Assembly (NCBI GenBank): GCA_022448945.1
Contig: JAKVCV010000028.1
Location: forward strand, 1-42,043
Length of the DNA: 42,043 bases
DNA from: Saprospiraceae bacterium
Lineage (GTDB): Bacteria > Bacteroidota > Bacteroidia > Chitinophagales > Saprospiraceae
Direction of reading: 5' to 3'
The translations under genes were made by a program, and so were the position numbers. Below the pieces are notes generated by a model. The model had not been told where the DNA came from, did no database searches, and was given only the letters and a program-made list of their open reading frames with translations. The first letter of the stretch is position 1; each line of letters begins with the position of its first letter. This document shows positions 7,932 to 18,924 of this stretch, in pieces.

Positions 7932-8939
7932 ATGAGATTATCCTATTCACAAATAGAAAAATTTATAAATTTTAAATGAGAATGGTATTGGAAGTATGTT
8001 CTTTGAAATAAAGAAGATAATTATAGCTCAGCAAAAGTCATAGGTAAAGCTTGTCACCTTGCTGTCGAGCATATAAATAGATATGGAGAAATTGATCGAG
8101 AAATTGTAAATAAATTTGTATTATGAGAATGTATGCAAAAGATAGATGACTCTAACTTGTGTTATGAAACAAATATTAATGATTCTTTAGTTGTAGAAAG
8201 AGCAATAAATAACTTTGTAAATCACTATTATAAAAATTGAATAAAAAAATCATCATGACAAGTAGAATGACTTGTAAAATGAGAATTATTATGAAATGAA
8301 ATAATATGATATGTTGATCTATTAACTGAAGATTGCATCATTGATTATAAGTTTGTTGCAAGTCATACAAAAATGTGATCTTGATTTAAAAGTCCATTTA
8401 GTCCAAACCTTACAAACGAACAAAAATATAAAATACAATGATATATTTACATGAAGTTATCATGAGTTAAAAAGGTTGTCTTTATAGAAACATTAAAAAA
8501 AGATCTTACTATTTCACCATCATGATCTTGATACAGGAAATCAGATTTAATTTCTTTATGTAAAGATTTCGATCCAAAAGACGTTAAACTGACTATGCCT
8601 AAAATTGTAGAAAAATATAAACCAAAAAAGATATGAGTTAAAGAGATAGTTATAGAAATGTCAGAAGAGTTAGAGAAAGAAGTATTAGGTATAATAGAAC
8701 CAGCAATAGAAGAAATGAAAGAATATACTGACAATGCAGAAAAGAGAGTATTGAATACTATCGATAGTTATTTTGATAAAATAAAAAAGATACAAGATAA
8801 AGTTATGGATGAGAAAGATAGCACAAATATGGCAAAATATATATCAGATGTAGCAGATTTAATATTCCAAATGGAACTTAAACACTCTGAAATGAAAAGT
8901 AAATATAAATCTGAGTATATAAAAAAAAAAGAGAATTAG
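7932..8939 (+). CDS. PD-(D/E)XK (RecB/Cas4-type) nuclease
   Basis: A 335-residue protein. It opens with LSYSQIEKF, the usual start of this superfamily, followed by GKACHLAVEH (His42), then GYVDLLTEDCIIDYK carrying Asp129, Asp138 and Lys140 as the metal-binding core, and a downstream QGYIYMKL motif (Gln169). Residues 230-335 form a long charged helical extension, perhaps a coiled coil. About 25 UGA glycines occur, concentrated in the nuclease half. Such enzymes act as phage recombination exonucleases. Its place after the SSB-like gene supports DNA repair or replication-recombination. Confidence 0.85.
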
Positions 8940-8947
8940 GAGAATCG

Positions 8948-9133
8948 ATGTCTCAAGCTAGAGCAGAAACAGAAGCAAAGGCTTATTGTGAAGAAATGTG
9001 ACTATCATCATATGAAAAGATAAAAGATATATATATGTCTCTTAAAGACAGACTTCTTACTAAAAAAGAAGTTATACAAGCTGTTAGGCATGAGCAAAAA
9101 ATGAAAAATATATATATAGATTACAAATCTTAG
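8948..9133 (+). CDS. Small early protein with a classical RBS
   Basis: A 61-residue helical, charged protein of unknown family with one UGA glycine (EEMGLSS). Unlike most genes here it has a good Shine-Dalgarno, AGGAGA at 8938-8943, spaced from the ATG at 8948. It starts just behind the nuclease stop, so it is probably its partner in the same operon. Confidence 0.7.
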
Positions 9134-9155
9134 TTTTTATTACTTATATATTATT

Positions 9156-9659
9156 ATGAGAAATTATATTAACGCATTTATTATTTTTTTTTGAGTTTTG
9201 TTTTGTTTAGGAAGTTATGCAAATAAAACTTATGATGAAAATACTGTTATAGTTTATAATTCTGTTGTTCATTTGTGACTTGATTTAGAACTAGCATTGC
9301 ATGTTGTTGGTGAATGTAATTGATCTTGAGATCGGCAACATTGTTATAAATTTACTGTATGAATAATGAAAGCAGAGAGCTCGCTGTGTCAAAAGGCTAG
9401 CAGCAAGAATAACTGTTTTGGGATAATGCACCGACCAGATCGAAACTGAAATAAAAGAACTGTGAAAGGATATGATAGCCACAAAGAAAGCATAACTGAT
9501 TTTGTGAGAAGGTATAAAAAGTATCGGCAATATAGACAAGACACTTCTTACTGGGTCTTACCAAAATGAAACTACTGTACAGACCACTGTCAAGATCGAG
9601 AATGAAATGTACAATATGCAATAAATATAATGAATAAACCTTTAGATATTAATAAATAA
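9156..9659 (+). CDS. Secreted lysozyme-like muralytic enzyme
   Basis: A 167-residue protein with a signal peptide (INAFIIFFGVLFCLGSYA) and then a cysteine-rich mature part. The stretch GIMKAESSLC, then NNCFGIMHR and YDSHKESITDFVRRY follows the pattern of glucosaminidase/SLT-type lysozyme folds, in which a glutamate (here Glu74) is catalytic and an FGI motif lines the cleft. Eight or more cysteines suggest disulphides outside the membrane. Being in the early block, it may aid host-wall remodelling or act as a second lysin. Enzyme class is inferred from pattern. Confidence 0.65.
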
Positions 9660-9660
9660 A

Positions 9661-9903
9661 ATGACTTGAACAATACTAGCAATAACATTGTATGTTATAT
9701 GAGCATCACACACTGGTAGTTTAGAGCCAGTTAGAGAAGTAATACCTTACTATGATATGAAACATGAGTGCGATATAAGAGAATGATGACGAGTTAGTGA
9801 TAAAGAATATATAGCTGATTGTGATGGTTTTTATTTAGTTTTTGATACAGATAATATTTTACGGTGGAGAGTACGAAAAACAGAGAATAAAATATGTTTT
9901 TAG
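9661..9903 (+). CDS. Small exported protein, unknown
   Basis: An 80-residue protein with a hydrophobic N-terminus (GTILAITLYVIGASH) that looks like a signal peptide or anchor, then a short domain with three cysteines (HECDIREGG, YIADCDGFY, KICF). It starts one base after the stop of the lysozyme-like gene, so the two are likely coupled and act in the same compartment. A lysin inhibitor or partner is possible but unproven. Confidence 0.65.
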
Positions 9904-9948
9904 GTAATTAGTTATTAATTAAATATTTTATAAATTTATTATTACAAA

Positions 9949-10200
9949 ATGATTGATAAAGAAAAAAACTTAGTATTTGGAGTTACTCCTCCAAAAAATT
10001 GAGAAAGAGATTACTTTGTTGGCACTCCTTGATTTGCAGAGGAAATATGAATGGTTTTTGATTGTTTCAGGCATTACACCTGTGAATCAGAAAAAGAGAA
10101 ATTCGAGATATTAAAATATTATAAATCTATTGAAGATACTGTACTTTTTTCAGAAAAAATTGTTGAGGTTATAGAAAACTGATGATCATTGCCTAATTAA
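9949..10200 (+). CDS. Early protein, unknown
   Basis: An 83-residue soluble protein with five UGA glycines, two of them adjacent near the end (ENGGSLPN). The N-terminal VFGVTPPKNGERDYFVG resembles a small strand-rich domain. The start follows TTATTATTACAAA. No family recognised. Confidence 0.75.
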
Positions 10201-10220
10201 TTTTTACATATGAAAATAAA

Positions 10221-10436
10221 ATGTACATACGAGATAAAGGGTTATATTACGAATTTATGACACCAGAAAAAATCAATCGATCAAAAGCAGATGCTCTATG
10301 AATTGAGTATGTAGGCGAAGAGATAAGCCATGAATGCTATGCAGTATTGCATGTAAAGAAAGATTGTTTGCCTTACGAACCTGCAACAGAAAAGTTAGCG
10401 AATGAGTTAATACAAAACCTTATAGTCAAAAAATAA
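10221..10436 (+). CDS. Early protein, unknown
   Basis: A 71-residue protein with one UGA glycine (DALGIEYVGEE). It has no membrane segment. An alternative frame opening at 10210 stops after 34 residues, so I chose this longer frame. Function unknown. Confidence 0.7.
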
Positions 10437-10456
10437 TTTTATAATTTATACAACAA

Positions 10457-10642
10457 ATGAACAAAGCTAAAGAAATGCAAAGATTACAAGGATATTGCAA
10501 TAAGATAAAAGAAAACTCTAAAATAGAAGATATATGCGATAAATATGAAGAAAAAATAAATAACATTTTTAACATGACAGAACTAGAAATAAACCAGTTA
10601 AGAAGAGATCTAGAAAAAGTTATTAGTCACAGATTTTACTAA
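10457..10642 (+). CDS. Small coiled-coil-like early protein
   Basis: A 61-residue, charged, probably all-helical protein with heptad-like spacing (ICDKYEEKINNIFNMTELEI). It contains no UGA codon and so would read the same in the standard code. Family unknown. Confidence 0.75.
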   Translation: MNKAKEMQRLQGYCNKIKENSKIEDICDKYEEKINNIFNMTELEINQLRRDLEKVISHRFY

Positions 10643-10652
10643 AAACAAAAAA

Positions 10653-11186
10653 ATGATAGATAAATATATGTGAAATGAATATGCAAAAGAATACGCTGTA
10701 AAATTAAGAGACTTTATAAAAAAAGCAAATAAACATATATTCGACAATCATCATATGACACCAGTATCAATACATTGACACGACAAAGAATACAATAGGA
10801 TATATTTACGAAGACCTATGCACGATCATATACATAGCGTCTTGAATATACCTAAAAAAAGGTATCACCAAATAAAAAGAAAATACAGAGAGAAGACAAA
10901 CCACCTTATAATCAAAAGTCCTCAGATGGTAAAAGAAATACATGAAATGCAAACATTCTACTTTAAAAATTATTATAAACTGTTAGATGTAGAAAAACAA
11001 ATGCACAATACAAAAATGCGACAGACCGTCAAACATTGGGAATCTGTAGCAGATACATACATAGAGTATGACTCTATGGATTACATGTGACATTTTCAAG
11101 ATATGCTGTTCCACAAAAACATGATACATTTAAGAATATCAGAAGAGATACAAGACACATTATCAAAAAAGTTTTATAACAAATAA
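10653..11186 (+). CDS. HNH-like endonuclease
   Basis: A 177-residue basic protein. Residues 30-62 (DNHHMTPVSIHGHDKEYNRI, then LRRPMHDHIH) match the H-x-N-x-H layout of a beta-beta-alpha-metal HNH nuclease: His33/34, Asn48 and His57/61 at the expected spacing, without zinc-binding cysteine pairs. The C-terminal half is helical and basic. Three UGA glycines occur. It may be a free-standing homing-type nuclease or one used in packaging; the distance from the terminase genes argues against packaging. Confidence 0.65.
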
Positions 11187-11191
11187 TAGGT

Positions 11192-11356
11192 ATGCAGGGT
11201 ATAACCATATACAAAGGTAAAAAAGTTAGTGTTGTAAAAGCAGATGGCAAAATAGACGTATGGCACAATTGAAAAAAGCTAAAAATATCCTTGCAAGTAA
11301 AGCATGATTTATATAGATCTATGCTAGATGATATATACAAAAACAGTAGAATATAA
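11192..11356 (+). CDS. Small basic early protein
   Basis: A 54-residue, lysine-rich protein with a strand-rich start (GITIYKGKKVSVVKADGKID) and a helical end. One UGA glycine. It is the last gene of the plus-strand early block and is followed by the bidirectional terminator. Function unknown. Confidence 0.65.
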
Positions 11357-11425
11357 TAAGTGTTTACAATATGTTAAATTACAAAAGAAACAGTTTACAA
11401 TAAGTTTTAATATGAATAGGAAAGA

Positions 11426-11460
11426 AAGCCTAGTGGTATAAAATACTACTAGGCTTCTTT
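11426..11460. terminator. Bidirectional terminator between converging operons
   Basis: A 14-bp stem (11426-11439 with 11443-11456, one G-U pair, AAA loop) begins AAGCCTAGT. CTTTT follows on the plus strand, and a CTTTC run follows on the minus strand. It lies between the ends of the early plus operon and the late minus operon and can stop transcription from both sides. Confidence 0.85.
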
Positions 11461-11501
11461 TGTGTTTATTAAACAAATATTTTCAAAGTAAATAAGCGAA
11501 A

Positions 11502-11714
11502 CTACTTGTTTTTCTTTGTTTGGTAATACTTTTTTGTCTCATATGACGCCGCTCAAAAGAATATAGTTGATAGTGATCATATAAGTATAACATCATTTTG
11601 TGTTATAGTTCATTCAGCTGCAAGATATGCAGTGACAACTCAAACAATACTAGCAATTACTCCTTTTTTACCACTGAGGAATTTTACTAATTTTTCAGAA
11701 CTTTTATCAAACAT
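11502..11714 (-). CDS. Holin-like two-helix membrane protein
   Basis: A 70-residue protein with two probable transmembrane helices (residues about 18-34, VIASIVGVVTAYLAAEG, and 41-57, DVILIGSLSTIFFGAAS), a charged N-terminus and a strongly basic C-terminal tail (ETKKYYQTKKNK). This is the build of class II holins, which open the inner membrane to endolysins at lysis. It begins one base after the amidase stop and is the last gene of the late operon, where lysis genes usually sit. Confidence 0.7.
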
Positions 11715-11715
11715 A

Positions 11716-12396
11716 TTATTTATTAGAATGTAAATCATCTATCTTTCTGCTAATCCTTTCTATCAATACTCACATCAGATACATAGTCTCGCTGATCTGT
11801 TCCGCAGGCTTTAGATTACTAATCCTTTCTACTGCTCATTGTGGGTCTTGAAATACTCTTTCTTCTTTTTCCGTGTTGCCGTTTTCATCATTTCGTATTT
11901 TCTCATAGAATTGCATTGTTCATGCTAAGTAAGATAAAAACTTTGTGTATTCTTTCCATCATCAGTATCTAGGTTCGTAGAACTCTGGGGCTATGTCTCG
12001 TTTCCTGTCTGGGGCTATGTGCCAGTGCCTAAGAACATTGCTGTCACTTATCTGATGATCTTGCATCAACTGTATAATCAACTGTTGACAAGCTATATGC
12101 TGTTCCTCTGTAAATCATGGTCATATAACTTCTACCCCTATACTATACCTATTCATGTCCTCTTTTCAATCTCGTTCACTTACTCAACAATGTCGTAATA
12201 TATCATTGTCCTTGTTTATTTTGGTGATGCCTCAATGTTCATCTACAAGATAGTGGTAAGAAGCGGGGTAATTGGGGTCTTGCAAAGCATTAAGAAGTCA
12301 CTCCTTAGATCATAGTCAGGTTGCCGTATGATGAAGTATTATATACTCACATGTGTTTACTCATGGGTGTTTTTTATCCGTCCGTACTTGATCCAT
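11716..12396 (-). CDS. N-acetylmuramoyl-L-alanine amidase (endolysin)
   Basis: A 226-residue Amidase_2/AmpD-type enzyme that cuts the bond between N-acetylmuramic acid and the stem peptide. Visible motifs are IILHHTATG (zinc ligand His22), SYHYLVDEHGGI, SIGVEVIG, and RHWHIAPDRKRDIAP with His124 and Asp134 as the other zinc ligands and Lys132 at the usual catalytic position. No signal peptide is seen, so release through the adjacent holin is expected. More than a dozen UGA glycines interrupt it in the standard code. Confidence 0.92.
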
Positions 12397-12415
12397 TTTT
12401 TTTGTATATATAAAT

Positions 12416-12532
12416 TTAGTTATCACCTACAAATTGTAAACATTCTTGTATGGTGTAAAACTCTTTATAATGTTGTTTATTCATTGTTCATTTTATCCAA
12501 CATACTTTCCCTGTTTTACTAGCAACAATCAT
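12416..12532 (-). CDS. Possible small ORF before the amidase
   Basis: A 38-residue ORF in the gap between two minus-strand genes, with one UGA glycine (CWIKGTMNK). It ends 20 nt before the amidase ATG. Composition is plausible but it has no recognisable motif. The gap also holds an inverted repeat (TTTGTAAG with CTTACAAA near 12555-12580), so a regulatory role for the DNA is an alternative. Confidence 0.4.
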
Positions 12533-12612
12533 AGGTCAACTCGACTCAATAGATTTGTAAGACAAAAAAGAACTTACAAAAAATCACAATATAAAAAAAA
12601 TCAAAAAGTATC

Positions 12613-13311
12613 CTACTTTCATATAATCTGTCATTTATATTGTAAATCACTGAGTTCTCCATTTATGCTAGAAATTGTATGTTGAGCATCAGTTATTACT
12701 GAACCAAAAACAAAAACCAATGCATCTAGTATACGCATTAAAGTTATTAGGTTAGTGTCAAAATTATCACTGTCACAATAATCTTTTATCCTTTCTATAG
12801 TAACATATGCAAGATCTTCCCTTTTTTTATTATACTTCTCTATAAATAGTCAAGGGACTCACTCTTTTAATGATATACTATCATATCTAGTCCAAGTATC
12901 ATGTATTGAATCTATTATCAATTTTTTAAAAGATTTTTTGTCCATAGATTCTACATCTGTTTCAAAACAAATAACCTCAAAAGTCTTTATATATTCACTT
13001 ATTTTTATTTTTATAAAGTCTATAACCATTTTATTCCTAACCTCGTTTGTTTTATGAAAAACCATACGGTCAATCATAAAACCTTTATATTCTTTCAAAC
13101 GAGTGAAAAACAAGTGTTCTTTCAAATATTTTTTAGCTTTTTCTGTAGGTGTATTTTTATTATTTCAAAACTTTCTTTTTACAAAATCTAGTATTAGTTC
13201 TTTTGGAACTCAAGAAAGCAAACGAAAGGAAAACACAACTACACATGTAAGCATAATTGCATGTATTTTCCCATCATTTACTAGTGCATATATAATACCA
13301 AACTCCTCCAT
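12613..13311 (-). CDS. Membrane-anchored late protein, unknown
   Basis: A 232-residue protein. Residues 16-36 (KIHAIMLTCVVVFSFRLLSG) form one transmembrane segment. The rest is helical and charged (FIKIKISEYIKTFEV, then a second helical part with EKYNKKREDLAYV). Seven UGA glycines occur. Its ATG overlaps the stop of the preceding gene. Its position between the fibre genes and the lysis pair suggests a spanin-like or lysis-control role, but there is no sequence proof. Confidence 0.7.
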
Positions 13312-13312
13312 A

Positions 13313-13513
13313 CTATTTTTTTGCTAATTTCTCAGTTGATTTTTTATTAACTGATTTTGTTTTATCTTCTGTATTTTCATCTAATCACTTTATAACCTCT
13401 TCTACAGCAGAGCAAAACATTTTTTGTTCTTGGTATGATAAAGGCATAATTTTTGTGTTTGGACTAGTTACAACATTAACTAAAGTTCTTACTGAATTTT
13501 TAAAGTTATCCAT
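13313..13513 (-). CDS. Small late protein, unknown
   Basis: A 66-residue protein with one UGA glycine (VIKGLDENTE) and a lysine-rich tail. The start of the next gene overlaps its TAG, so the two are coupled. No membrane segment. Function unknown. Confidence 0.7.
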
Positions 13514-13555
13514 ATTATTTATATAATAATAAAACAATAATTAAATTCTTCAAAT

Positions 13556-15112
13556 TTAATTTCACATTGGAACGTCACTAACTATATCTCATATAGTCAT
13601 GTTATACATAATAAAATGACAATTTCAAGAAATTCAGCTATCTTGAAGTAAAGGGTATGTATCGTTATCTCCCATTCTTCGTCGGTGATCTGGTTGATCG
13701 TTTAAGTCATTAAGATCAAAAGGCAATCAGTTATTGTATATATCAGATACTATTGAACTCTTATCTCATTGCCGTATAGCTACCTCATCTATTTTAGCTC
13801 AATTTCTTAGATAGTTTCAAGAAGAGTAACGTCACATTCTAAAATTAAATCAAGAAAAACTTCATGAATATCAATAGTTGTCATTAGAATTAGTTGTTGA
13901 TTGCTGCACACCATCAATAAATATCTTAAACCTTCCGTAATAGTCATCAACGTCATCACTTCATGATCAAGTTGTTCCTCCGTCGTATGTAACAACTATA
14001 TGATGCCATTGGTTTTCTTGTAAGGTATCATCATCTGTTCTTAATTCTAGATTATTAAAGAGCGTACCATAAAAAAAGCTAATTGATTTATTATTACCTC
14101 TATACCTTATATTTAAATTACCAGTGCTTGTGTTTGTTGACTGTCACCCAAAGTAAATTATTTTTTGGTTTCATATTCCACTATTACCTGGTTTAAAATA
14201 TAAGGAAATAGTCCAAGCATCATCTGATCAAGATCAATTTCAATCTCTTCACAAAATATCATCTAACAAAGCAGCATTTGCTCAAAGATATTGGTTGTTA
14301 TTAAATTGTATAGATTTAGTGTTTGCAAAATCAGGCTGTTCTACATTCAAGGTCAAAGTCTGTGTATCTTGTCAGTAATAGTTTATAGCTTTCATTTCTA
14401 TATTATATGTTCATACAGAAAGATTAGATCATCACACTAGCTTTCTAATATTTCAGTCTACTGTTATTATTCATGAAGGCAAACCGCTTCGTTCATATCA
14501 CACACCATAATCTGCAGACAATTCATAATTCAAAACCTCTCATTGTACAAGATTTACTGACAAAGGTGAGTTAATAACTGGACTATTTCAGTTAGATGTT
14601 CATGTATTAGAAAATACTGTATTTAATTGATTTATTGTAGTTTGCAAGTCTCAATATGATTCTCATTGTATAGTTATAGAATCAAAAGGTATTTGATCGT
14701 ATTGTATCTTATTAGAATGTTTAAATATAACACGAACCTTTCATTCTATTTCTATGGCTTGTAAATCATCTATATGATAAGTATCTATTACATCACCACC
14801 TGCAAAATTTCTAATCGTTATTTTAGTAACTGCATCGTCTTTTGTTACATCAAGAGAACCAGGAAAGTTCTTTTGACTACTAAAAGGAAGCTCATAAATA
14901 TATGATTCTTTTATTTCTTTTTCAGCTAAATATTCTGATAAATCCAAACTGTATAAATTTTGAAAAATAGCATTATAATCAAAATCATAGTATTGCTCAT
15001 TTCATGATTGGAAAACATAATCTCAATCGCAAAAAAACGTAAAGGACACACCTTGAGGAAACTCTGCATTTATAGAATCAGACTCGTTTTGTGGAATAAT
15101 GTATAAAAGCAT
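13556..15112 (-). CDS. LamG-domain receptor-binding/tail-fibre protein
   Basis: A 518-residue protein. The first 250 residues are strand-rich. Residues about 260-490 form a LamG/concanavalin-A-like jelly roll: KSIQFNNNQYLGANAALL, then DDAWTISLYFKPG, ENQWHHIVVTYDGG, RFKIFIDGVQQ and AKIDEVAIR, in the canonical order. These domains bind carbohydrates. More than 30 UGA glycines are spread through it. The ATG overlaps the stop of the preceding collagen-like fibre gene by one base (TAATG). Its job is probably to recognise a host surface glycan. Confidence 0.88.
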
Positions 15113-16236
15113 TATCAAACTTTTGTAATAGATAAAGAAGTTGAGGCTCACAGCATTTGTACAGTTCATGGCGTAAACCCTGCTGGATCGTGAGTAATTC
15201 ACAAAACTTGTCCAGCATTTATCTGAATTAACTCAGACAATGTGTTGCTAGACGTGTTGTGAGAAGATGAAGCTCTTATATAAGCAGAAGCAGATCTGTT
15301 TATCTGTGCGACTCAATCTACCGTAAAGAAAGCAGAGGGATTAACTCTTGCAACAGTAGAGGTATACAATGCACTAAAAGTACACTCATAAACTCATGTT
15401 TGGCTTATCGTTACTCATCAAGAAATTACTGTTGTTAATCACACTGTAGACTCAAAAATAGTAGAATCAAAAGTGTTTAAAACTGTTCATGCTCAATCAT
15501 TAACAGTATTTGAGTTCGTGAAAGATACTTTTGCATACTCAACTTGTGTACCAGATCAGGTAGCCCCTAAAACATTACCCAAAAATGTCCAAGTAGAAAC
15601 TCAATCCGTTATGTATTCGTCTTGATCAGCACCTGTTTTTGTTCATAAATCAATTCTTAAAATTGTTCATGCAACGTAAGTATTTGCAGGAGGCAATGTT
15701 GCAGTGTTTTGTGAAACTGTTATTCAAGCATTTTGTCATTGCTCTCATTTTTCTCATCTTATTCCTTGAGTTATTGCTTCAAGTGTTATACTTCATACTC
15801 TAGCACCTCACGTTCAAGAAGCAGTACAAGCAAATTGTATAGTTTGTCATGCAGTAACATCAATATCAATGTCGTTTGTTACAATAGGTAGTCATCAAGA
15901 TCAAAAAGAAAAAACAGGTGCAGAATCTACTCTTAATTCATAACTTCATGTAGGAGTCGCTCATTCATCTGTTAATCAAACATTTATTATTTTACAATCG
16001 AAAGGTATTACAGGTCATAGTGCAGATGATGCACCATTTCATCGAGCATATGTTCATGTAGCTGGATTATTTCTTTCACATGTCAAAACTATCTTATTAG
16101 TTCATACTGCTAGATTTGTATCAAAATAATTTTTATTGATTGCATCATTTGGATTTGTAGGATCTCATAAATTTTCTATTTTATTCCCTCCAAGGTCAAC
16201 TGTTCAATTAAACATAGCTGATCAATTAATTCTCAT
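15112..16236 (-). CDS. Tail fibre with collagen-like repeat and C1q-like head
   Basis: A 374-residue protein. The N-terminus (GTVDLGGNKIENLGDPTNPN, then DAINKNYFD) carries the phage-fibre attachment motif. A strand-rich domain follows, then a short collagen-like run (GIRGEKGEQGQ) whose repeat glycines are GGA, TGA, TGA, TGA. The C-terminal 140 residues (VYECTFSALYTST, NPSAFFTVDGV, SELIQINAGQVLGI) have the strand order of a C1q/TNF-like trimer head. Trimeric fibre architecture is the inference. Confidence 0.85.
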
Positions 16237-16289
16237 AACATATTTTTATAAATAAAGCTCTAATCCAGTAACTACCTGGGTTTTGAACA

Positions 16290-16309
16290 TAAAGGGAGGA
16301 AACCTCCCT
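16290..16309 (-). terminator. Terminator after abundant fibre gene
   Basis: On the minus strand AGGGAGG pairs with CCTCCCT around a TTT loop (16293-16299 with 16303-16309) and is followed by TTTATG. It lies 7 nt after the stop of the 419-residue gene and inside the late block, so it should be a partial terminator that boosts the upstream gene. Confidence 0.8.
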
Positions 16310-16315
16310 ATGTAA

Positions 16316-17575
16316 TTATGATTTTACAAGAACGTTGTATGTACCAACTAATGCACCATAACTTGATAAGTCAATAGTACATTCTGTAGTAGAATCAAGA
16401 GTAATTCCGTCTGGAGTAACTTGTTCGTTGTTACCGTCGTAAACTGTAACGTCTACAATTTGTTCTCCAAGACTGTGAGTAACTGTAATCACACCAGCAG
16501 TAAGATCACCATCAACGAATGATTGTCTGAAAGAAGTATCTCCAATCAAACTATTTACAAAAGCAACATCTGGGATTGCTCTGTCAATGTTACCAGAGTT
16601 TGTAGAGTAGTCGTTTACATACTCCATTCGTCTTGAACCATTTGGGTTTTCAATTGTAGTTACATTGTCTGTAACGTTTATTGCGTTTCTAGTATCTCAA
16701 AATGAGTCTCTTCTAGCAATATTTGCAGATGATGCACCAGCTTCAATAGCAGTAACTCATCATGAGAACGAGTGCTCCATGTTAATAACACCGTTTGCAA
16801 AGATATTCAAAGATGAAGTCGTTGCAGCAGAAGTTTTAGAAAAGATAACAGACTCAGTAGCACCAATAGTTAGCGTAGTGTTTTGAGTGATTGTTCCTCA
16901 TAGATCAATAGCTGAACCGTTTACAGTAGTACCGTTACCATCAATTGCATTTAATGGAGTCAAAGCACTATCTAAAACTAAGTTACCAGAACCATCTTGT
17001 CCAATTGCCAAGTTTGTTCCTGTAGGACTTGAGTAGTCAGCTAGTCACTTAACTTGTAATTGTCATGCATTGAACTCTAATCCAGAAATAGTAGGAACTA
17101 GGTCAATTGCGATAACATCACCAGGTCAGAAACTGATACCATCTCCTCCTGAGATTGTCATGTTTCTTTGTAGCCCATAGAACTGGTCGTTGTCTGTTGC
17201 GTCGTTTACCAATGCAACAAGTTCATCACCAGCTTCAACTGTGATAGCAGTTCCAGAACCATTGTTCAGTGTACCACCAACTGTAATGTAGTAACGATCT
17301 CAAGCAATGATTGCTCCAGCGTTACCAGAACCTGTAGTAGGATACGAACCACTACTTGCGTCAAATGGTCATACAAAGTCAGAACCACCAGCAATAGCAG
17401 ATTGCATTGTCTGTAGGTTTACAGCATCTAATGCTCATGTAGGATCAGCAAGGTTAACAATTTTCTTACTGTCCACGTCAACATTTTGTCCAGCTGGTGC
17501 GATAATTTGCACATCTTGTCCAGCTTTCCCAATAATTTGTCCATTCAATAGAATGTCTCACGTAGGTCTTGCCAT
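16316..17575 (-). CDS. Abundant fibre/appendage protein
   Basis: A 419-residue, glycine-, threonine- and asparagine-rich protein with a fibre-type N-terminus (DVDSKKIVNLADPTGALDAV) like the fibre at 15112. Residues 100-300 are repetitive strands (YYITVGGTLNNGSGTAITV, EAGDELVALVND). The C-terminal 100 residues contain no UGA codon and end in GTYNVLVKS. UGA is used at about a dozen glycines, but GGT dominates, as in highly expressed genes here. A terminator sits directly downstream. I infer an abundant fibre or baseplate appendage. Confidence 0.8.
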
Positions 17576-17623
17576 AGCAGAATTTCAATATAAATTAGTT
17601 TTATGACTTTTCGGTCTTTATAA

Positions 17624-18181
17624 TTATCACTTCAATATTAGTTCGTAAATTCATACAAGAGGAGTAAATCACGAAACATCAATAACTGTTTCGTTTGGAC
17701 TAATCTCTTGTACACTCATAGTAACATAAGATCATAAACCATCTTTTACATCGTCTCATAATCATGTTTCGTTTAGGTTATGTGTTATAGTTACACTATT
17801 ACCTACAACATCTGATTGATCAAAAGGAAATATATATTTTTCGATACTTCCAGTTATAGAAACTTTTGTTCGGTTTAAATTATTGTTTATATCATTATCT
17901 ACTCATCATAGGTTTGTATTAGATAACTGATAATATCAGTTGTCTGATGTTATAGGATCACCATAAACAGAAACTATCATTCAAAAACTACGTCTTTGTT
18001 GAGTTATAGAATCTCTGTCAGAGATAGTTAAAAAACATTGTAATCAACCTTTTCATAAAATATCTATTTGTTGTGGGTCAGGATTGCTATAATCTGTTGG
18101 TGCAACAAATCAAGAAAGAGGAACTCATCAATCAAATATTGGTGATCAGCTTACAGGTATTTGTCAATCTTTTATAGACAT
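17624..18181 (-). CDS. Tail/appendage protein, unknown
   Basis: A 185-residue strand-rich protein with about 20 UGA glycines and no signal peptide. It opens MSIKDGQIPVSGSPIFDGGV and contains a repeated pattern of short strands and turns typical of phage appendage subunits. It lies 15 nt behind the preceding Ig-like gene. Its C-terminal half has Thr-Ile-Thr and Val-Thr-Met-Ser strand pairs. The exact family is not recognised. Confidence 0.75.
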
Positions 18182-18196
18182 AGTATTTTTAATATT

Positions 18197-18904
18197 TTAA
18201 ATAACTGTCCAAGTAGCAATTCATCAAAGTATATTTGATGATCTATAAACATTGTATTCTATACTAGCACCAAAAGCATTAGTTAATGTTACGTTAGTTT
18301 GTTTTATTACTGGTATAGGAAATCATCAAGAATCTTTTATTGCATAGTTTGGTCAAGGAGTTAGATCCAAATCTCATAAGGCTGTTGGATAACATATATA
18401 TTTGTAATGAGACAAGATATTATCTGTAAACTCATATGTTCCAGGATAATTGTTTTGCAAAACAGTGTAATTTAATCACTCTATTTCTGCTTCTCCTATT
18501 GATGTAGCAGAATTAAATCATCGATATATCCTGTTCTGGTATCTAATTGTAACACTGTTACTTGTTCATGTTCAGCTTCAAGAAGTAACAGTTGCAGTAA
18601 AAGTAGCATTAGATGTATATATTGTTGGATCAATATACTGTTCGTTTCAACCGTTTGGCTGAGGAGATGGAACACTATTTATGGGGAATCATCATTGAGA
18701 AAACGTTACATCTGTTATAGGTGCTCATGTTCATGCAGTTGTCACTGCATTTAGTGTCACAGGTCAAACATTCTGCCCAGGTTCATATATTCAAGACTGT
18801 GGACTAGATAATGTTATTGTAGGTGGAGTTGTCACTGGTGGTATTCCATCATCAACAAATAAATCAGGATCTATAAGTTGTCAAATATTAACTCTTATTC
18901 ACAT
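18197..18904 (-). CDS. Ig-like tail/appendage protein
   Basis: A 235-residue protein. After a short start (MGIRVNIGQLIDPDLFVDDG), residues 25-110 resemble a bacterial Ig-like domain: PPTITLSSPQSGIYEPGQNV followed by VTLNAVTTAGTGAPITDV and ATFTATVTSGSGT. A second strand-rich part follows. Many UGA glycines. Such domains decorate tails and bind surface sugars weakly. The neighbours are all fibre or baseplate genes. Confidence 0.78.
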
Positions 18905-18924
18905 TCTATTTATTTTAAATAAAA

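Noticed and set aside
10210-10314. Alternative plus-strand frame opening at 10210
   Set aside because: Gives only 34 residues and lies over the start of the better 71-residue frame at 10221.
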